Of a DNA stretch of 8,916 nt, positions 1 through 6,994 are shown one piece after another (position 1 is the first letter of the stretch; every line of letters starts with the position of its first letter). The translations under genes and the position numbers were made by a program. Origin of the DNA: G039029935 sp039029935 (GTDB lineage Bacteria > Chloroflexota > Anaerolineae > Caldilineales > Caldilineaceae); the NCBI GenBank assembly GCA_039029935.1, contig JBCCFC010000525.1, forward strand, positions 1 through 8,916. The letters are read 5' to 3'. Below the pieces are notes generated by a model. It had not been told where the DNA came from. It was given only the letters and a program-made list of their open reading frames with translations, and made no database searches.

Positions 1-47
1 ATTTTGACCTTTTTGCAGCAGAGTCATTAAAGGAACAAAAACAACGT

Positions 48-1532
48 ATGGTTCAAGACGACACCTTACACGAAGAATGCGGCGTCTTTGGCATCTACTC
101 GCAAGGGCGAGACGCAGCACCGTTGACCTTTTTTGCGCTCTATGCCCTCCAGCACCGAGGACAGGAAGCGGCGGGTATTGTCACCTGTGATGGCTCTATC
201 GCGCATGTACATAAGGGCATGGGACTGGTTTCACAGGTCTTTAATGAGGAAAATCTATCTCACCTGCGCGGTCCCATTGGCATCGGTCACACACGCTACT
301 CGACAACGGGAACCTCGGTGCTTCGTAACACCCAGCCCTATATTGTGGAGACAATTGATGGTCCGCTGGCGATTGCGCACAATGGAAACTTGGTCAACTC
401 ACCACAGCTACGGCGCGAGTTACTGGAACGGGGCATCGGGCTACACACCTCGAGCGACACCGAAGTATTGATGCACATCATGGTTGGGGCGGGTAGCACG
501 GATTGGATGACGCGCATCCGTATCCTGATGGCAAAAGTTGAGGGCGCATACACGCTGACCATTTTAACCAAAGATGCCATCTATGGGGTACGTGACCCTT
601 GGGGTCTGCGGCCACTGGTGTTGGGTAAGCTCGATGACGGCGGCTATGCGTTGGCTTCTGAAAGCTGTGCCTTTGCCACCATCGGTGCGGAAACCGTGCA
701 TGAGATTCAGCCCGGCGAGGTTGTGCGGCTGGACAAAGAGGGCTATGAAATTGTACAGGCAGCCATGCCTCGTCAACGCGCCTTTTGTACCTTTGAAGAG
801 ATTTACTTTGCCCGCCCCGACAGTGTGTTGGACAATCGCTTGGTCCACAAAACACGCCAAGAATTGGGACGACAGTTGGCGCGTGAGGCTCCTGCCGAGG
901 CCGATATCGTGATTGCCGTACCAGACTCGGGGACGCCCCATGCCATTGGTTATGCACAGGAAAGCGGAATTCCGTTTAGCGAGGGCATGATCAAAAGCCG
1001 CTATATCGGGCGCACCTTCATCCAACCCACCGATGAATTGCGCAAGGTTGGTGTTGCTATGAAGTATAACCCCTTGCCCGATATTTTGGAGGGCAAACGG
1101 GTCGTCGTGGTTGATGATTCGATTGTGCGCGGCAATACCTCTGGCCCACTGGTTGATTTGCTGCGTCGTGCAGGGGCGAGTGAAGTGCATGTCCGTGTGT
1201 CCTGCCCACCGATTAAATATCCCTGTTTTATGGGTGTTGACATGGCAAGCCAAGATGAACTCATCGCTGCCCATAAAAATGTGGATGAAATCTGTGAACA
1301 CATTGGAGCGGATTCATTGGCCTATTTGACCATTCCGGGAATGATGCAGATGTTAAGGAAATCATCCACTACGGATGAACCTAACATACAACAAAACGGA
1401 GTCGGTCTACAGAATGGATGCGATCACGGCGGATATTGTAACGCTTGTTTTACGGGAACCTATCCTTTTGTAAACATCCCACTCCTTGATTTGCAGCAAA
1501 CACAGACGACAACCGAGATTTGGGAGAACTAA
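48..1532 (+). CDS. purF: Amidophosphoribosyltransferase (glutamine PRPP amidotransferase)
   Basis: This cytoplasmic enzyme catalyses the first committed step of purine synthesis, making phosphoribosylamine from PRPP and glutamine. The 494-residue protein has a class II (Ntn) glutaminase domain and a phosphoribosyltransferase domain. A ten-residue propeptide precedes the nucleophile Cys11 (EECGVFG), as in the self-processed Bacillus-type enzyme. HTRYSTTG (81-88) and HNGNLVN (111-117) are glutaminase motifs, and VVVVDDSIVRGNTSG (352-366) is the PRPP loop. Cys247, Cys393, Cys464 and Cys467 (CNACF) match the four ligands of the 4Fe-4S cluster of the iron-sulfur subtype, so oxygen sensitivity is expected from the family. 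AAAGGA at 29-34 is a rather distant ribosome binding site. The start is supported by the propeptide length. It is the first complete gene of a purF-purD-purM operon whose promoter must lie left of the window. Confidence 0.97.
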   Translation: MVQDDTLHEECGVFGIYSQGRDAAPLTFFALYALQHRGQEAAGIVTCDGSIAHVHKGMGLVSQVFNEENLSHLRGPIGIGHTRYSTTGTSVLRNTQPYIVETIDGPLAIAHNGNLVNSPQLRRELLERGIGLHTSSDTEVLMHIMVGAGSTDWMTRIRILMAKVEGAYTLTILTKDAIYGVRDPWGLRPLVLGKLDDGGYALASESCAFATIGAETVHEIQPGEVVRLDKEGYEIVQAAMPRQRAFCTFEEIYFARPDSVLDNRLVHKTRQELGRQLAREAPAEADIVIAVPDSGTPHAIGYAQESGIPFSEGMIKSRYIGRTFIQPTDELRKVGVAMKYNPLPDILEGKRVVVVDDSIVRGNTSGPLVDLLRRAGASEVHVRVSCPPIKYPCFMGVDMASQDELIAAHKNVDEICEHIGADSLAYLTIPGMMQMLRKSSTTDEPNIQQNGVGLQNGCDHGGYCNACFTGTYPFVNIPLLDLQQTQTTTEIWEN

Positions 1533-1535
1533 GTA

Positions 1536-2798
1536 ATGAATGTGTTACTCATCGGCTCTGGTGGACGTGAACATGCATTAGCGTGGGCATTAAGCCGCTC
1601 ACCACAAGTCGAAAAACTTTTTATTGCACCCGGCAATGGTGGCACAGCCAATCTTGCCAAGAGCCAAAATGTTGCCATCAAGGTGGATGCCCTTGATGAG
1701 TTGGTTATGTTTGCACAGGGACATGAGATTGACCTAACTGTTGTCGGTCCCGAAGCACCGCTTGTGGCAGGGATTGTCGAACGATTTCAAGCAGCGGGCT
1801 TGCGTATTTTTGGCCCGACCGGACCAGCGGCACAGTTGGAGGGGTCAAAGGCATTTTCCAAAGCATTTATGGTCCGGCATAATTTACCGACTGGACAGGC
1901 TGAAATTTTTGATGACCATCAGTCTGCAGTCGATTATCTTGCCTCACTCGACAAACTACCTGTGATTAAGGCCAGCGGATTGGCGGCGGGGAAAGGTGTT
2001 CTGCTGCCCGATTCGCTTGCTGAAGGAATTGATGTTCTCAACACAATCATGATTGCGCGTGCCTTTGGTGATGCGGGTGAGACCGTGCTGATTGAAGAGC
2101 GACTCGATGGACCGGAAATGTCGGTGCTGGCTTTTTGTGATGGCACAGATTTTCATGTGATGCCTGTTGCGCAGGACCATAAACGGTTGTTGGAGGATGA
2201 CCAAGGTCCCAATACGGGCGGTATGGGTGCCATTGTTCCTGCACCGCTGGCAACACCGGAACTGCTCCAACAGGTTGAACAAGCAATTCTGCGACCCACG
2301 TTGGATGGCATGACTGCGGAAGGGCATCCCTATGTTGGTGTCCTCTATGCGGGGCTGATGCTGACCGCTGATGGTCCCCAACTGCTAGAATTCAACTGTC
2401 GCTTGGGCGACCCAGAGGCACAGGTGGTGCTGCCGCTGCTGGAAACCGATTTGGTCGATGTCATCAACGCCTGTATTGATGGGGGACTGGGCGATTTGCA
2501 CATCCAATGGCAAAACCAAGCCAGTGCCACCGTCATCATGGCGTCCGGCGGCTACCCGGCCAGCTACACCAAAGGCTACGAGATTACAGGCATTGATCAA
2601 GCCGAGTCTACCAACTGCAGTGTCTTCCAGGCTGGCACAAAACTGGATGACGGTAAGCTCATCACCGATGGTGGTCGCGTCCTTGCTGTCACCGCTATCG
2701 CTGATGAGCTATCCGATGCACTCAAAACAGCCTATCATGGCGTAGACCAAATCAACTTTCACAACGCAATCTATCGGAAGGATATTGGGAAGAGTTGA
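1536..2798 (+). CDS. purD: Phosphoribosylamine-glycine ligase (GAR synthetase)
   Basis: This enzyme ligates glycine to phosphoribosylamine with ATP to give glycinamide ribonucleotide, the second step of purine synthesis. It directly consumes the unstable product of PurF. The 420-residue length is normal for the family. Visible motifs are the N-terminal nucleotide-fold MNVLLIGSGGREHALAW (1-17), VVGPEAPLVAGI in the N-domain, the ATP-grasp stretch KASGLAAGKGV, the family signature region DHKRLLEDDQGPNTGGMGA, and LLEFNCRLGDPEAQVVLP near the metal site. It starts three bases after the purF stop, and its Shine-Dalgarno GGGAGAA lies inside the purF 3' end, so the two are probably translationally coupled. 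The last sense codon and the TGA stop lie inside the 5' arm of a 25-bp perfect inverted repeat. The C-terminus ends in GKS and may have been trimmed or altered by that repeat. Confidence 0.97.
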   Translation: MNVLLIGSGGREHALAWALSRSPQVEKLFIAPGNGGTANLAKSQNVAIKVDALDELVMFAQGHEIDLTVVGPEAPLVAGIVERFQAAGLRIFGPTGPAAQLEGSKAFSKAFMVRHNLPTGQAEIFDDHQSAVDYLASLDKLPVIKASGLAAGKGVLLPDSLAEGIDVLNTIMIARAFGDAGETVLIEERLDGPEMSVLAFCDGTDFHVMPVAQDHKRLLEDDQGPNTGGMGAIVPAPLATPELLQQVEQAILRPTLDGMTAEGHPYVGVLYAGLMLTADGPQLLEFNCRLGDPEAQVVLPLLETDLVDVINACIDGGLGDLHIQWQNQASATVIMASGGYPASYTKGYEITGIDQAESTNCSVFQAGTKLDDGKLITDGGRVLAVTAIADELSDALKTAYHGVDQINFHNAIYRKDIGKS

Positions 2799-2860
2799 TA
2801 GTTGATAGTTGAAAGTGGATAGTTGCGCGCTTCTTCACTTTCAACTATCAACTATCAACT
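2793..2860. repeat. Heptamer-built perfect 25-bp inverted repeat between purD and purM
   Basis: The left arm 2793-2817 and right arm 2836-2860 are perfect reverse complements, separated by an 18-base loop. The left arm is a tandem of GTTGATA-like heptamers and the right arm of CAACTAT-like heptamers. A shifted pairing, 2791-2811 with about 2845-2865, is also possible with one G-U, so the structure can slip in register. The element includes the purD stop codon and ends 11 bases before the purM start. It resembles short tandemly repeated repetitive sequences known from cyanobacteria and other multicellular or filamentous bacteria. No poly-T follows, so it is not a typical intrinsic terminator, and it more likely tunes purM expression or mRNA stability. 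Confidence 0.9.
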
Positions 2861-2871
2861 GTCAACTCTCT

Positions 2872-3894
2872 ATGAGCATCTACAAACAAGCAGGCGTGGA
2901 TATCGACGCCGCACACAATGCAATTGATCGATCCAAAGAGGCAATTCGGGCGACCCATGGCCCCGATGTATTGACTGATATTGGTAGCTTTGGAGGGCTG
3001 TTTGCGTTGCGCAACCTGCCTGACCAGCCTGTCTTGGTGGCCTCAACCGATAGCGTGGGGACCAAGGTTGAGCTGGCTGTGTCGTTGGGGCGATATCGCA
3101 GCATTGGTCATGATATTGTCAATCACTGTGTCAACGATATTTTGGTACAAAATGCACGCCCCCTCTTTTTTCTGGATTATCTGGCAACCTCTAGTATAGA
3201 ACCAGAGGCGGTGTCTGAGATTATCATCGGTGTGGCCGAGGCATGTCAGGCGGCAGGCTGTGCGCTTATTGGCGGTGAATTGGCCGAGATGCCCGGCACG
3301 TATGTCGAGGGGGCTTATGACTTGGTAGGAACCGTTGTGGGGTTGCTCGACCAGAAGTCACTGCTCCCCGATTTCAATGCCATGCAAGCGGGCGACCATG
3401 TGATTGGTCTGCCCAGCAGTGGCCCCCACACCAACGGATACTCGCTAATTCGCAAAGTGATCGTAGAACACGATTTAGACCTCAACGTCATTCTTGAAGA
3501 CGAAATCACATTGGCTGATGCACTGCTTGCACCTCACCGATGTTATGTCAATGAAGTCAATCAACTCCAAGCAGCGAATATCCACATCAAAGCACTGGCA
3601 CACATCACAGGTGGCGGTTTACTCGACAACCTACCTCGTGCCTTACCCGACCACCTCGCTGCGCAACTAACCTATGCTGATGCTCAGATTCCGCTGCTGT
3701 TCCAAGGGTTGGTCGAGAGGAGTGGCATGTCACGGGATGAGTCGTTCCGTGTTCTCAATATGGGGATTGGTATGGTTTTGGTTGTGGCTGCTGCTGATGC
3801 AAAACGCGTGCATGAAGAATTGCCAGCGTCGATACCATTGGGTGAATTGGTGAGACGCCAAGCCAGTCAACCTAAAGTGATTATGTCTCAATAA
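2872..3894 (+). CDS. purM: Phosphoribosylformylglycinamidine cyclo-ligase (AIR synthetase)
   Basis: This enzyme closes the imidazole ring using ATP, converting FGAM to aminoimidazole ribonucleotide (step 5 of purine synthesis). With the start at 2872 the protein has 340 residues and begins MSIYKQAGVDIDAAHNAI, which matches the usual PurM N-terminus (YKDAGVDIDAG in E. coli). Family motifs follow: STDSVGTKVELA, HDIVNHCVNDILVQNARPLFFLDYLA, GGELAEMPGTY, GLPSSGPHTNGYSLIRK and AHITGGGLLDNLPR. The frame stays open upstream to a TTG at 2809, but those 21 residues are encoded by the inverted repeat and are not PurM-like. No Shine-Dalgarno is visible before 2872: the leader CAACTCTCT comes from the edge of the repeat. 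Expression may depend on reinitiation after purD. It is the last visible gene of the operon; purN and purH do not follow. Confidence 0.95.
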   Translation: MSIYKQAGVDIDAAHNAIDRSKEAIRATHGPDVLTDIGSFGGLFALRNLPDQPVLVASTDSVGTKVELAVSLGRYRSIGHDIVNHCVNDILVQNARPLFFLDYLATSSIEPEAVSEIIIGVAEACQAAGCALIGGELAEMPGTYVEGAYDLVGTVVGLLDQKSLLPDFNAMQAGDHVIGLPSSGPHTNGYSLIRKVIVEHDLDLNVILEDEITLADALLAPHRCYVNEVNQLQAANIHIKALAHITGGGLLDNLPRALPDHLAAQLTYADAQIPLLFQGLVERSGMSRDESFRVLNMGIGMVLVVAAADAKRVHEELPASIPLGELVRRQASQPKVIMSQ

Positions 3895-3906
3895 AAATGC
3901 AAACAT

Positions 3907-3935
3907 TTGGTCGTACAACATTCTTCGGGTACAAT
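3907..3935 (+). promoter_or_regulatory. Candidate sigma70-type promoter for the 3986 gene
   Basis: TTGGTC (3907-3912) and TACAAT (3930-3935) are separated by 17 bases. The -10 matches the consensus at five of six positions and the -35 at its TTG. It lies just after purM and 50 bases before the next start codon, where a separate promoter is expected because no terminator or coupling links the genes. The call rests on sequence pattern alone. Confidence 0.45.
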
Positions 3936-3985
3936 AGCTTCATGTATTTTGTGTCTATTTCGCAATTTGCCAAGGGGGGATTTAA

Positions 3986-4609
3986 ATGGCCTTCAGCGAT
4001 TACCGAAAATATACAGCAACCGAACTGCGTAGGATGTTTCAGGTAGAGATCAAACATGATGCGAATTTATTTGAAGGATTTACCCCAAGTGGTGAAACCT
4101 ATGCCAATCTACAGCGGGATATCACCAAAATTTCATCACGGTTACGCTTCTCGAAATATGATAATGAAGCAACACGAGGCGGTTTAATTGTCTCACGCGT
4201 TTTGTGGCAAGCAGGTGATATCTATGACCTTGGTGTTTTTTTGGAACCACCCGTCTCGCTCCAGAAAAACATCCCACTTGATTTACCACACCCACTGAGC
4301 GGCTCGTATGATGGCGCGTTAAGTCTAGATGCTATTGATTTTGATACACCCATTATTTCTGTGGTTGAGGTAAAGCGCAGCAGCCTCTCCGATGGATTTG
4401 GTCAGTGTTTGGCCGAGATGTATACAACTTTGCAGGTTTTCCAGCAGGAGAAGGTCTATGGCATTGTCACCGATGGTGATCTATGGGAGTTTCTCCTCTT
4501 AGAAGACTCTGTTGTATCGGTTGATATCGACAACTATCCAGTCAAGAATGTTGCCGATATTGTAGATCGGATTGGGTATATTGCGTCATTGTTTGACAGG
4601 TCGCGTTGA
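3986..4609 (+). CDS. Hypothetical protein with PD-(D/E)XK nuclease-like signature
   Basis: I do not recognise a named family. The 207-residue protein is soluble, with no signal peptide or membrane segment. Its central part fits a PD-(D/E)XK core: Asp109 in SYDGALSLD, a strand ending in Glu128-Val-Lys130 (SVVEVKRSS), and then a helix with Gln140 (GFGQCLAEM), followed by a strand-like VYGIVTDGDLWEFLLLE. Similar layouts occur in uncharacterised cyanobacterial and Chloroflexota proteins and in nuclease-fold domains of restriction or repair enzymes. The strong ribosome binding site AAGGGGGG (3972-3979) fixes the start. The gene has its own likely promoter and converges on the DJ-1-like gene with only 12 bp between stops. 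No methylase, helicase or toxin partner is adjacent, so a defence role is not supported by context. The nuclease fold is inference; catalytic activity is unproven. Confidence 0.8.
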   Translation: MAFSDYRKYTATELRRMFQVEIKHDANLFEGFTPSGETYANLQRDITKISSRLRFSKYDNEATRGGLIVSRVLWQAGDIYDLGVFLEPPVSLQKNIPLDLPHPLSGSYDGALSLDAIDFDTPIISVVEVKRSSLSDGFGQCLAEMYTTLQVFQQEKVYGIVTDGDLWEFLLLEDSVVSVDIDNYPVKNVADIVDRIGYIASLFDRSR

Positions 4610-4621
4610 GTTACCCTACCG

Positions 4622-5347
4622 TTACCGACGTTTTTCCAAACGACCCCGCACCTGGTCAATCGCCGCTCGCCACAAAATAATTGGTACAGAAATCACGTCA
4701 CGTGGATTCTTGGCAGAGGCCAGCATCTCCTTTTTTGCCACATCATAGACCACTTTCGACGCCTTACTGGGATGCCCAGCGTCCACTGGTGGCTGTGGGT
4801 CATACTCAATCAGCAACTGGATAATCTCGGCACGTTCACGCCCATACAACTCTTCCACAACTGACAGCGCAAGATCAATGCCTGCCGAGACACCCGCTGC
4901 TGTCATGATTTTGCCCGACCTGACAATGCGCTCATCCCGTTTCGCTTCCGCACCAAAGGCCGCCAATCCACGCTGTGCCAACCAATGCGTTGTTGCCGGA
5001 TGTCCCTTGAGAATACCTGCTGCTGCCAGAATCAACGAGCCGGAACAGACCGAAAGCGTCATCTGGCTGGTTTCATGTGCCTGTCGCAGCCACGCCAACA
5101 CCTTGCCATCCGCCATCATCGTGGTCGTATCCGCCGATGACCCCGGCACAAGAATGAGGTCCGGTGCAGGCGTCTCATCATAGCTGTGGGTTGCACCCAG
5201 CACCAAAACACCGCTATCGACGGTGATGGGGCCGGGTTCATGGCTAACAAAACGAACTTCGGCATCGGGGATGAGCCGCAGAACTTCATAAGGACCGATG
5301 GCATCAAGCGCGGTCATGCCCTGATAGAGTACGATTGCAATTTGCAT
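4622..5347 (-). CDS. DJ-1/PfpI family protein, isonitrile hydratase-like
   Basis: This is a 241-residue cytoplasmic protein of the DJ-1/ThiJ/PfpI (class I glutamine amidotransferase-like) superfamily. The N-terminus MQIAIVLYQGMTALDAIGPYEVL, with Asp15 and Glu21, and the nucleophile elbow LSVCSGSLILAAAG with Cys101 fit the subgroup that includes isonitrile hydratase InhA and the N-terminal domain of GlxA-type AraC regulators. GHPATTHW and TAAGVSAGIDLAL are also typical. There is no C-terminal AraC domain, so it is a stand-alone enzyme or chaperone-like member. The tail beyond about residue 195 (SKVVYDVAKKEM to LEKRR) is basic and helical, as in InhA-like proteins. The start at 5347 is chosen because GAAAGGT (5352-5358 on this strand) is a good ribosome binding site; an upstream start at 5425 would add 26 non-conserved residues read from the 81-bp repeat. 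The substrate is unknown. Confidence 0.88.
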   Translation of the reverse strand: MQIAIVLYQGMTALDAIGPYEVLRLIPDAEVRFVSHEPGPITVDSGVLVLGATHSYDETPAPDLILVPGSSADTTTMMADGKVLAWLRQAHETSQMTLSVCSGSLILAAAGILKGHPATTHWLAQRGLAAFGAEAKRDERIVRSGKIMTAAGVSAGIDLALSVVEELYGRERAEIIQLLIEYDPQPPVDAGHPSKASKVVYDVAKKEMLASAKNPRDVISVPIILWRAAIDQVRGRLEKRR

Positions 5348-5389
5348 AGTTACCTTTCTTTCATATTTTTCAAACACGACAAAGGTGGG

Positions 5390-5470
5390 TATCACAAGTT
5401 GGCTACCTGCGTCACAGATAACCAACTTATGATACAGGTTTATACCTTCCTATTCAAGCACAAATAATAG
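5390..5470. repeat. Tandem structured repeat, unit 1 (81 bp)
   Basis: This is the first of two head-to-tail 81-base units. Its outer arms TATCACAAGTTGG (5390-5402) and CCAACTTATGATA (5422-5434) can pair over 13 positions with one mismatch. The inner segment CTACCTGCGTCACAGATAA is identical in unit 2. The two small inner hairpins seen in unit 2 are disrupted here. The unit begins 43 bases upstream of the DJ-1-like start codon, so it would lie in that gene's 5' leader if transcribed from further upstream. Confidence 0.88.
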
Positions 5471-5551
5471 TATCGCAGGTTGGCTACCTGCGTCACAGAT
5501 AACCAATCTGTGATACTGGTATATACTTTCCTATTCAAGCACAACATAAGA
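5471..5551. repeat. Tandem structured repeat, unit 2 (81 bp)
   Basis: This second copy differs from unit 1 at about eight of the first 74 positions, and its last seven bases diverge. It can form two adjacent perfect hairpins: CGCAGGT/ACCTGCG (5474-5492, loop TGGCT) and TCACAGAT/ATCTGTGA (5493-5513, loop AACCA). The loops carry complementary TGG and CCA. Alternatively the outer arms 5471-5483 and 5503-5515 form one 13-bp stem with G-U pairs. It ends about five bases past the stop codon of the minus-strand receptor gene and may help end or process that transcript. No protein-coding content is seen in 5348-5555. Confidence 0.88.
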
Positions 5552-5555
5552 CAAC

Positions 5556-6701
5556 TCAAAAATCCGCCCCATACTTCTCTTTCAATAATGATTTTAGCCA
5601 AATGATGGATTCCGGCGATAAACTCGATGCCGCCGCAAAGGTTACTTGCGCTTCATGCCCGACAAAAAAATCATAGTTGCCAATCAAGTTTTGTGCAGAC
5701 TCGGTAAACTTGGGGTCATCAACCGCTGCCTGTGCCGCTTGGCGCAGTGCTGTGATGGCCTCGGCAGGGGTATCGCCATGCACCCACATCACCTTTTGGA
5801 TGGTCAACCCCGCGGCGAGTGTGGCTTTGTACACATTCCACGCGATGCCCGTTGGCTCTTCGCCAAAACACTGTGTATAGACATCTTTGACCGTTGGCAG
5901 GTCCGGAAAGGCGGGGTCACGCACAACTTCGCCTTGGTTGTTAAGCAGGCCAAAGGCAAAGAGTGGGATGATAGCGTTGGCGTCGAGAAGCCGCTCTGCA
6001 TTGGCAAGATACCCCGGTGTGGTCTGGTATTCGATGTTGGTGATGCCTTGCTCAAAGGCCACGCGTGAGGCCCCTTTGCCATCATAGCCAAATGTCGTCT
6101 CAACCTCTAATCCCAGCAATTCAAACGCCAGCAAGGAGACAATGTCTAGCCCAGAGGCCGACACGCCTGCATAGTGCAATGGTTGCTTGGTTGTGCAAAG
6201 CTCGGTCACTGTGTTGATGCCAAGTGTAGGCGCGACAAAGACAATCCCCCCTACAGGCGATCCCAAGATGGCGATTAATTCATTAAAATCATAGTCTACT
6301 GAGCTTTCCCCCAATAAATCAGCAAAGAAGATGGAGCCACTTGAGACAAGGATGGTGTATTGATCGTGATCGTAGAAAAACGCATTGGTGCCAGCGACTC
6401 CAGAATCACCAGCATTATTAACCACTTGGACCTGTGCTGTGCGGCCTAGATGTTCTTGTAGAAAGGGGGCAAGCGCGCGCGCCCAGGTATCTGTCCCACC
6501 GCCTGGAGAAAAAGGGACAATTAGTTCAACTGTTTTGTAATCGTACAGCGTCGGTTGGACTGGTTCTGTCACATGTACAATCGGTTGCGGTGTTGGCGAT
6601 AACAGATCTATGAACGCACAGGCGGGGAGTGTGCAGCCGATGATGATGAGTATGCACAAATCTCGAATTCGTGCGAATGTACAAAAATAAATCAATCTCA
6701 T
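5556..6701 (-). CDS. Tripartite tricarboxylate transporter substrate-binding lipoprotein (TctC/Bug family), paralog 1
   Basis: This is a 381-residue extracytoplasmic solute receptor of the TctC/Bug family, which hands carboxylates or similar small ligands to a TctA/TctB permease. A hydrophobic signal segment (about 15-27) ends in the lipobox LPAC with Cys28; Cys23 is a weaker alternative. The periplasmic-type domain starts at about residue 57 with VELIVPFSPGGGTDTWARALAPFL, the canonical Bug loop that contacts ligand. LVSSGS (118-123) and GSPVGGIVFVAP (147-158) follow. Cys169 and Cys278 are shared with the paralog and may form a disulfide. It is about half identical to the product of the gene at 6995, which is transcribed away from it. 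The 5' leader has CAGGATAG as a possible ribosome binding site and TATAAT at 6722-6727. No permease genes are nearby, so the partner must be encoded elsewhere. The ligand is unknown. Confidence 0.93.
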   Translation of the reverse strand: MRLIYFCTFARIRDLCILIIIGCTLPACAFIDLLSPTPQPIVHVTEPVQPTLYDYKTVELIVPFSPGGGTDTWARALAPFLQEHLGRTAQVQVVNNAGDSGVAGTNAFFYDHDQYTILVSSGSIFFADLLGESSVDYDFNELIAILGSPVGGIVFVAPTLGINTVTELCTTKQPLHYAGVSASGLDIVSLLAFELLGLEVETTFGYDGKGASRVAFEQGITNIEYQTTPGYLANAERLLDANAIIPLFAFGLLNNQGEVVRDPAFPDLPTVKDVYTQCFGEEPTGIAWNVYKATLAAGLTIQKVMWVHGDTPAEAITALRQAAQAAVDDPKFTESAQNLIGNYDFFVGHEAQVTFAAASSLSPESIIWLKSLLKEKYGADF

Positions 6702-6721
6702 TTTTATCTATCCTGTTCAAA

Positions 6722-6727
6722 ATTATA
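6722..6727 (-). promoter_or_regulatory. Candidate -10 box for the 5556-6701 receptor gene
   Basis: On the minus strand this reads TATAAT, a perfect -10 hexamer 20 bases upstream of the ATG, followed by the leader with CAGGATAG. No good -35 lies 16-18 bases further upstream, so the promoter may need an activator. An 8-bp palindrome CGTATACG lies at 6763-6770 in a suitable upstream position. Confidence 0.35.
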
Positions 6728-6789
6728 TACGCAAGTCAATCTTATCAGGAATCTCATCACACCGTATACGTCCGCATAGGTGGATTCCA

Positions 6790-6858
6790 CCCCATCAATC
6801 GGTTGGTTTCTGCGTGATCCCCATCAATCGGTTGGGGTAATCCCCACCAATCGGTTGT
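6790..6858. promoter_or_regulatory. Three direct repeats, candidate operators, in the divergent receptor intergenic region
   Basis: CCCCATCAATCGGTTGG occurs at 6790-6806 and 6819-6835, and CCCCACCAATCGGTTGT at 6842-6858; start-to-start spacings are 29 and 23 bases. The core CAATCGGTTG fits the symmetric pattern CAA-N-CG-N-TTG, which is the general form of LacI/PurR-family operators with a central CG. A short GGGG-TAAT-CCCC hairpin (6834-6845) joins the second and third copies. The repeats lie 137 bases or more upstream of the 6995 start and about 90 bases upstream of the 6701 start, so they could control both receptors. The regulator is not in the window. Confidence 0.55.
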
Positions 6859-6994
6859 ACCCGATTAGCGGTTTTTCATTTATGCTAAGGGCAGACAAAA
6901 CAGATGGATGCATCGTTTTTTTTGATAAACTGTTCATGCCTAGAATCCATCTAACTCAATAAATTACTTTATACAAATCAGGAGAAAAAGTTTT

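Noticed and set aside
1..30. Possible 3' end of an upstream gene (reading ILTFLQQSH then TAA)
   Set aside because: Only nine codons are visible, with no recognisable family, and the third frame is also open into purF. It fits an upstream operon gene but cannot be supported.
564..1301. 245-residue open frame on the minus strand inside purF
   Set aside because: It lies wholly opposite a clear PurF coding sequence, has no recognisable domain and no ribosome binding site, and is a shadow frame.
2809..2871. Longer purM start at TTG 2809
   Set aside because: The extra 21 residues are encoded by the inverted repeat and do not match PurM N-termini, which begin near YKQAGVDID.
3895..3930. Terminator after purM
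   Set aside because: Only a five-base stem AAATG/CATTT is present, with no GC-rich stem or poly-T tail.
4610..4621. Bidirectional terminator between the convergent genes
   Set aside because: Only 12 bases separate the stops and no inverted repeat with a T-run is visible.
5390..5551. CRISPR-like array
   Set aside because: There are only two units, contiguous without unique spacers, and similar along nearly the whole 81 bases.
6855..6886. Promoter for the second receptor (TTGTAC with TATGCT)
   Set aside because: The spacer would be 20 bases and both boxes are weak; other candidates nearer the gene are no better.
6780..6962. 60-residue open frame upstream of the second receptor
   Set aside because: It overlaps the operator-like repeats, has no Shine-Dalgarno, and its product shows no recognisable features.
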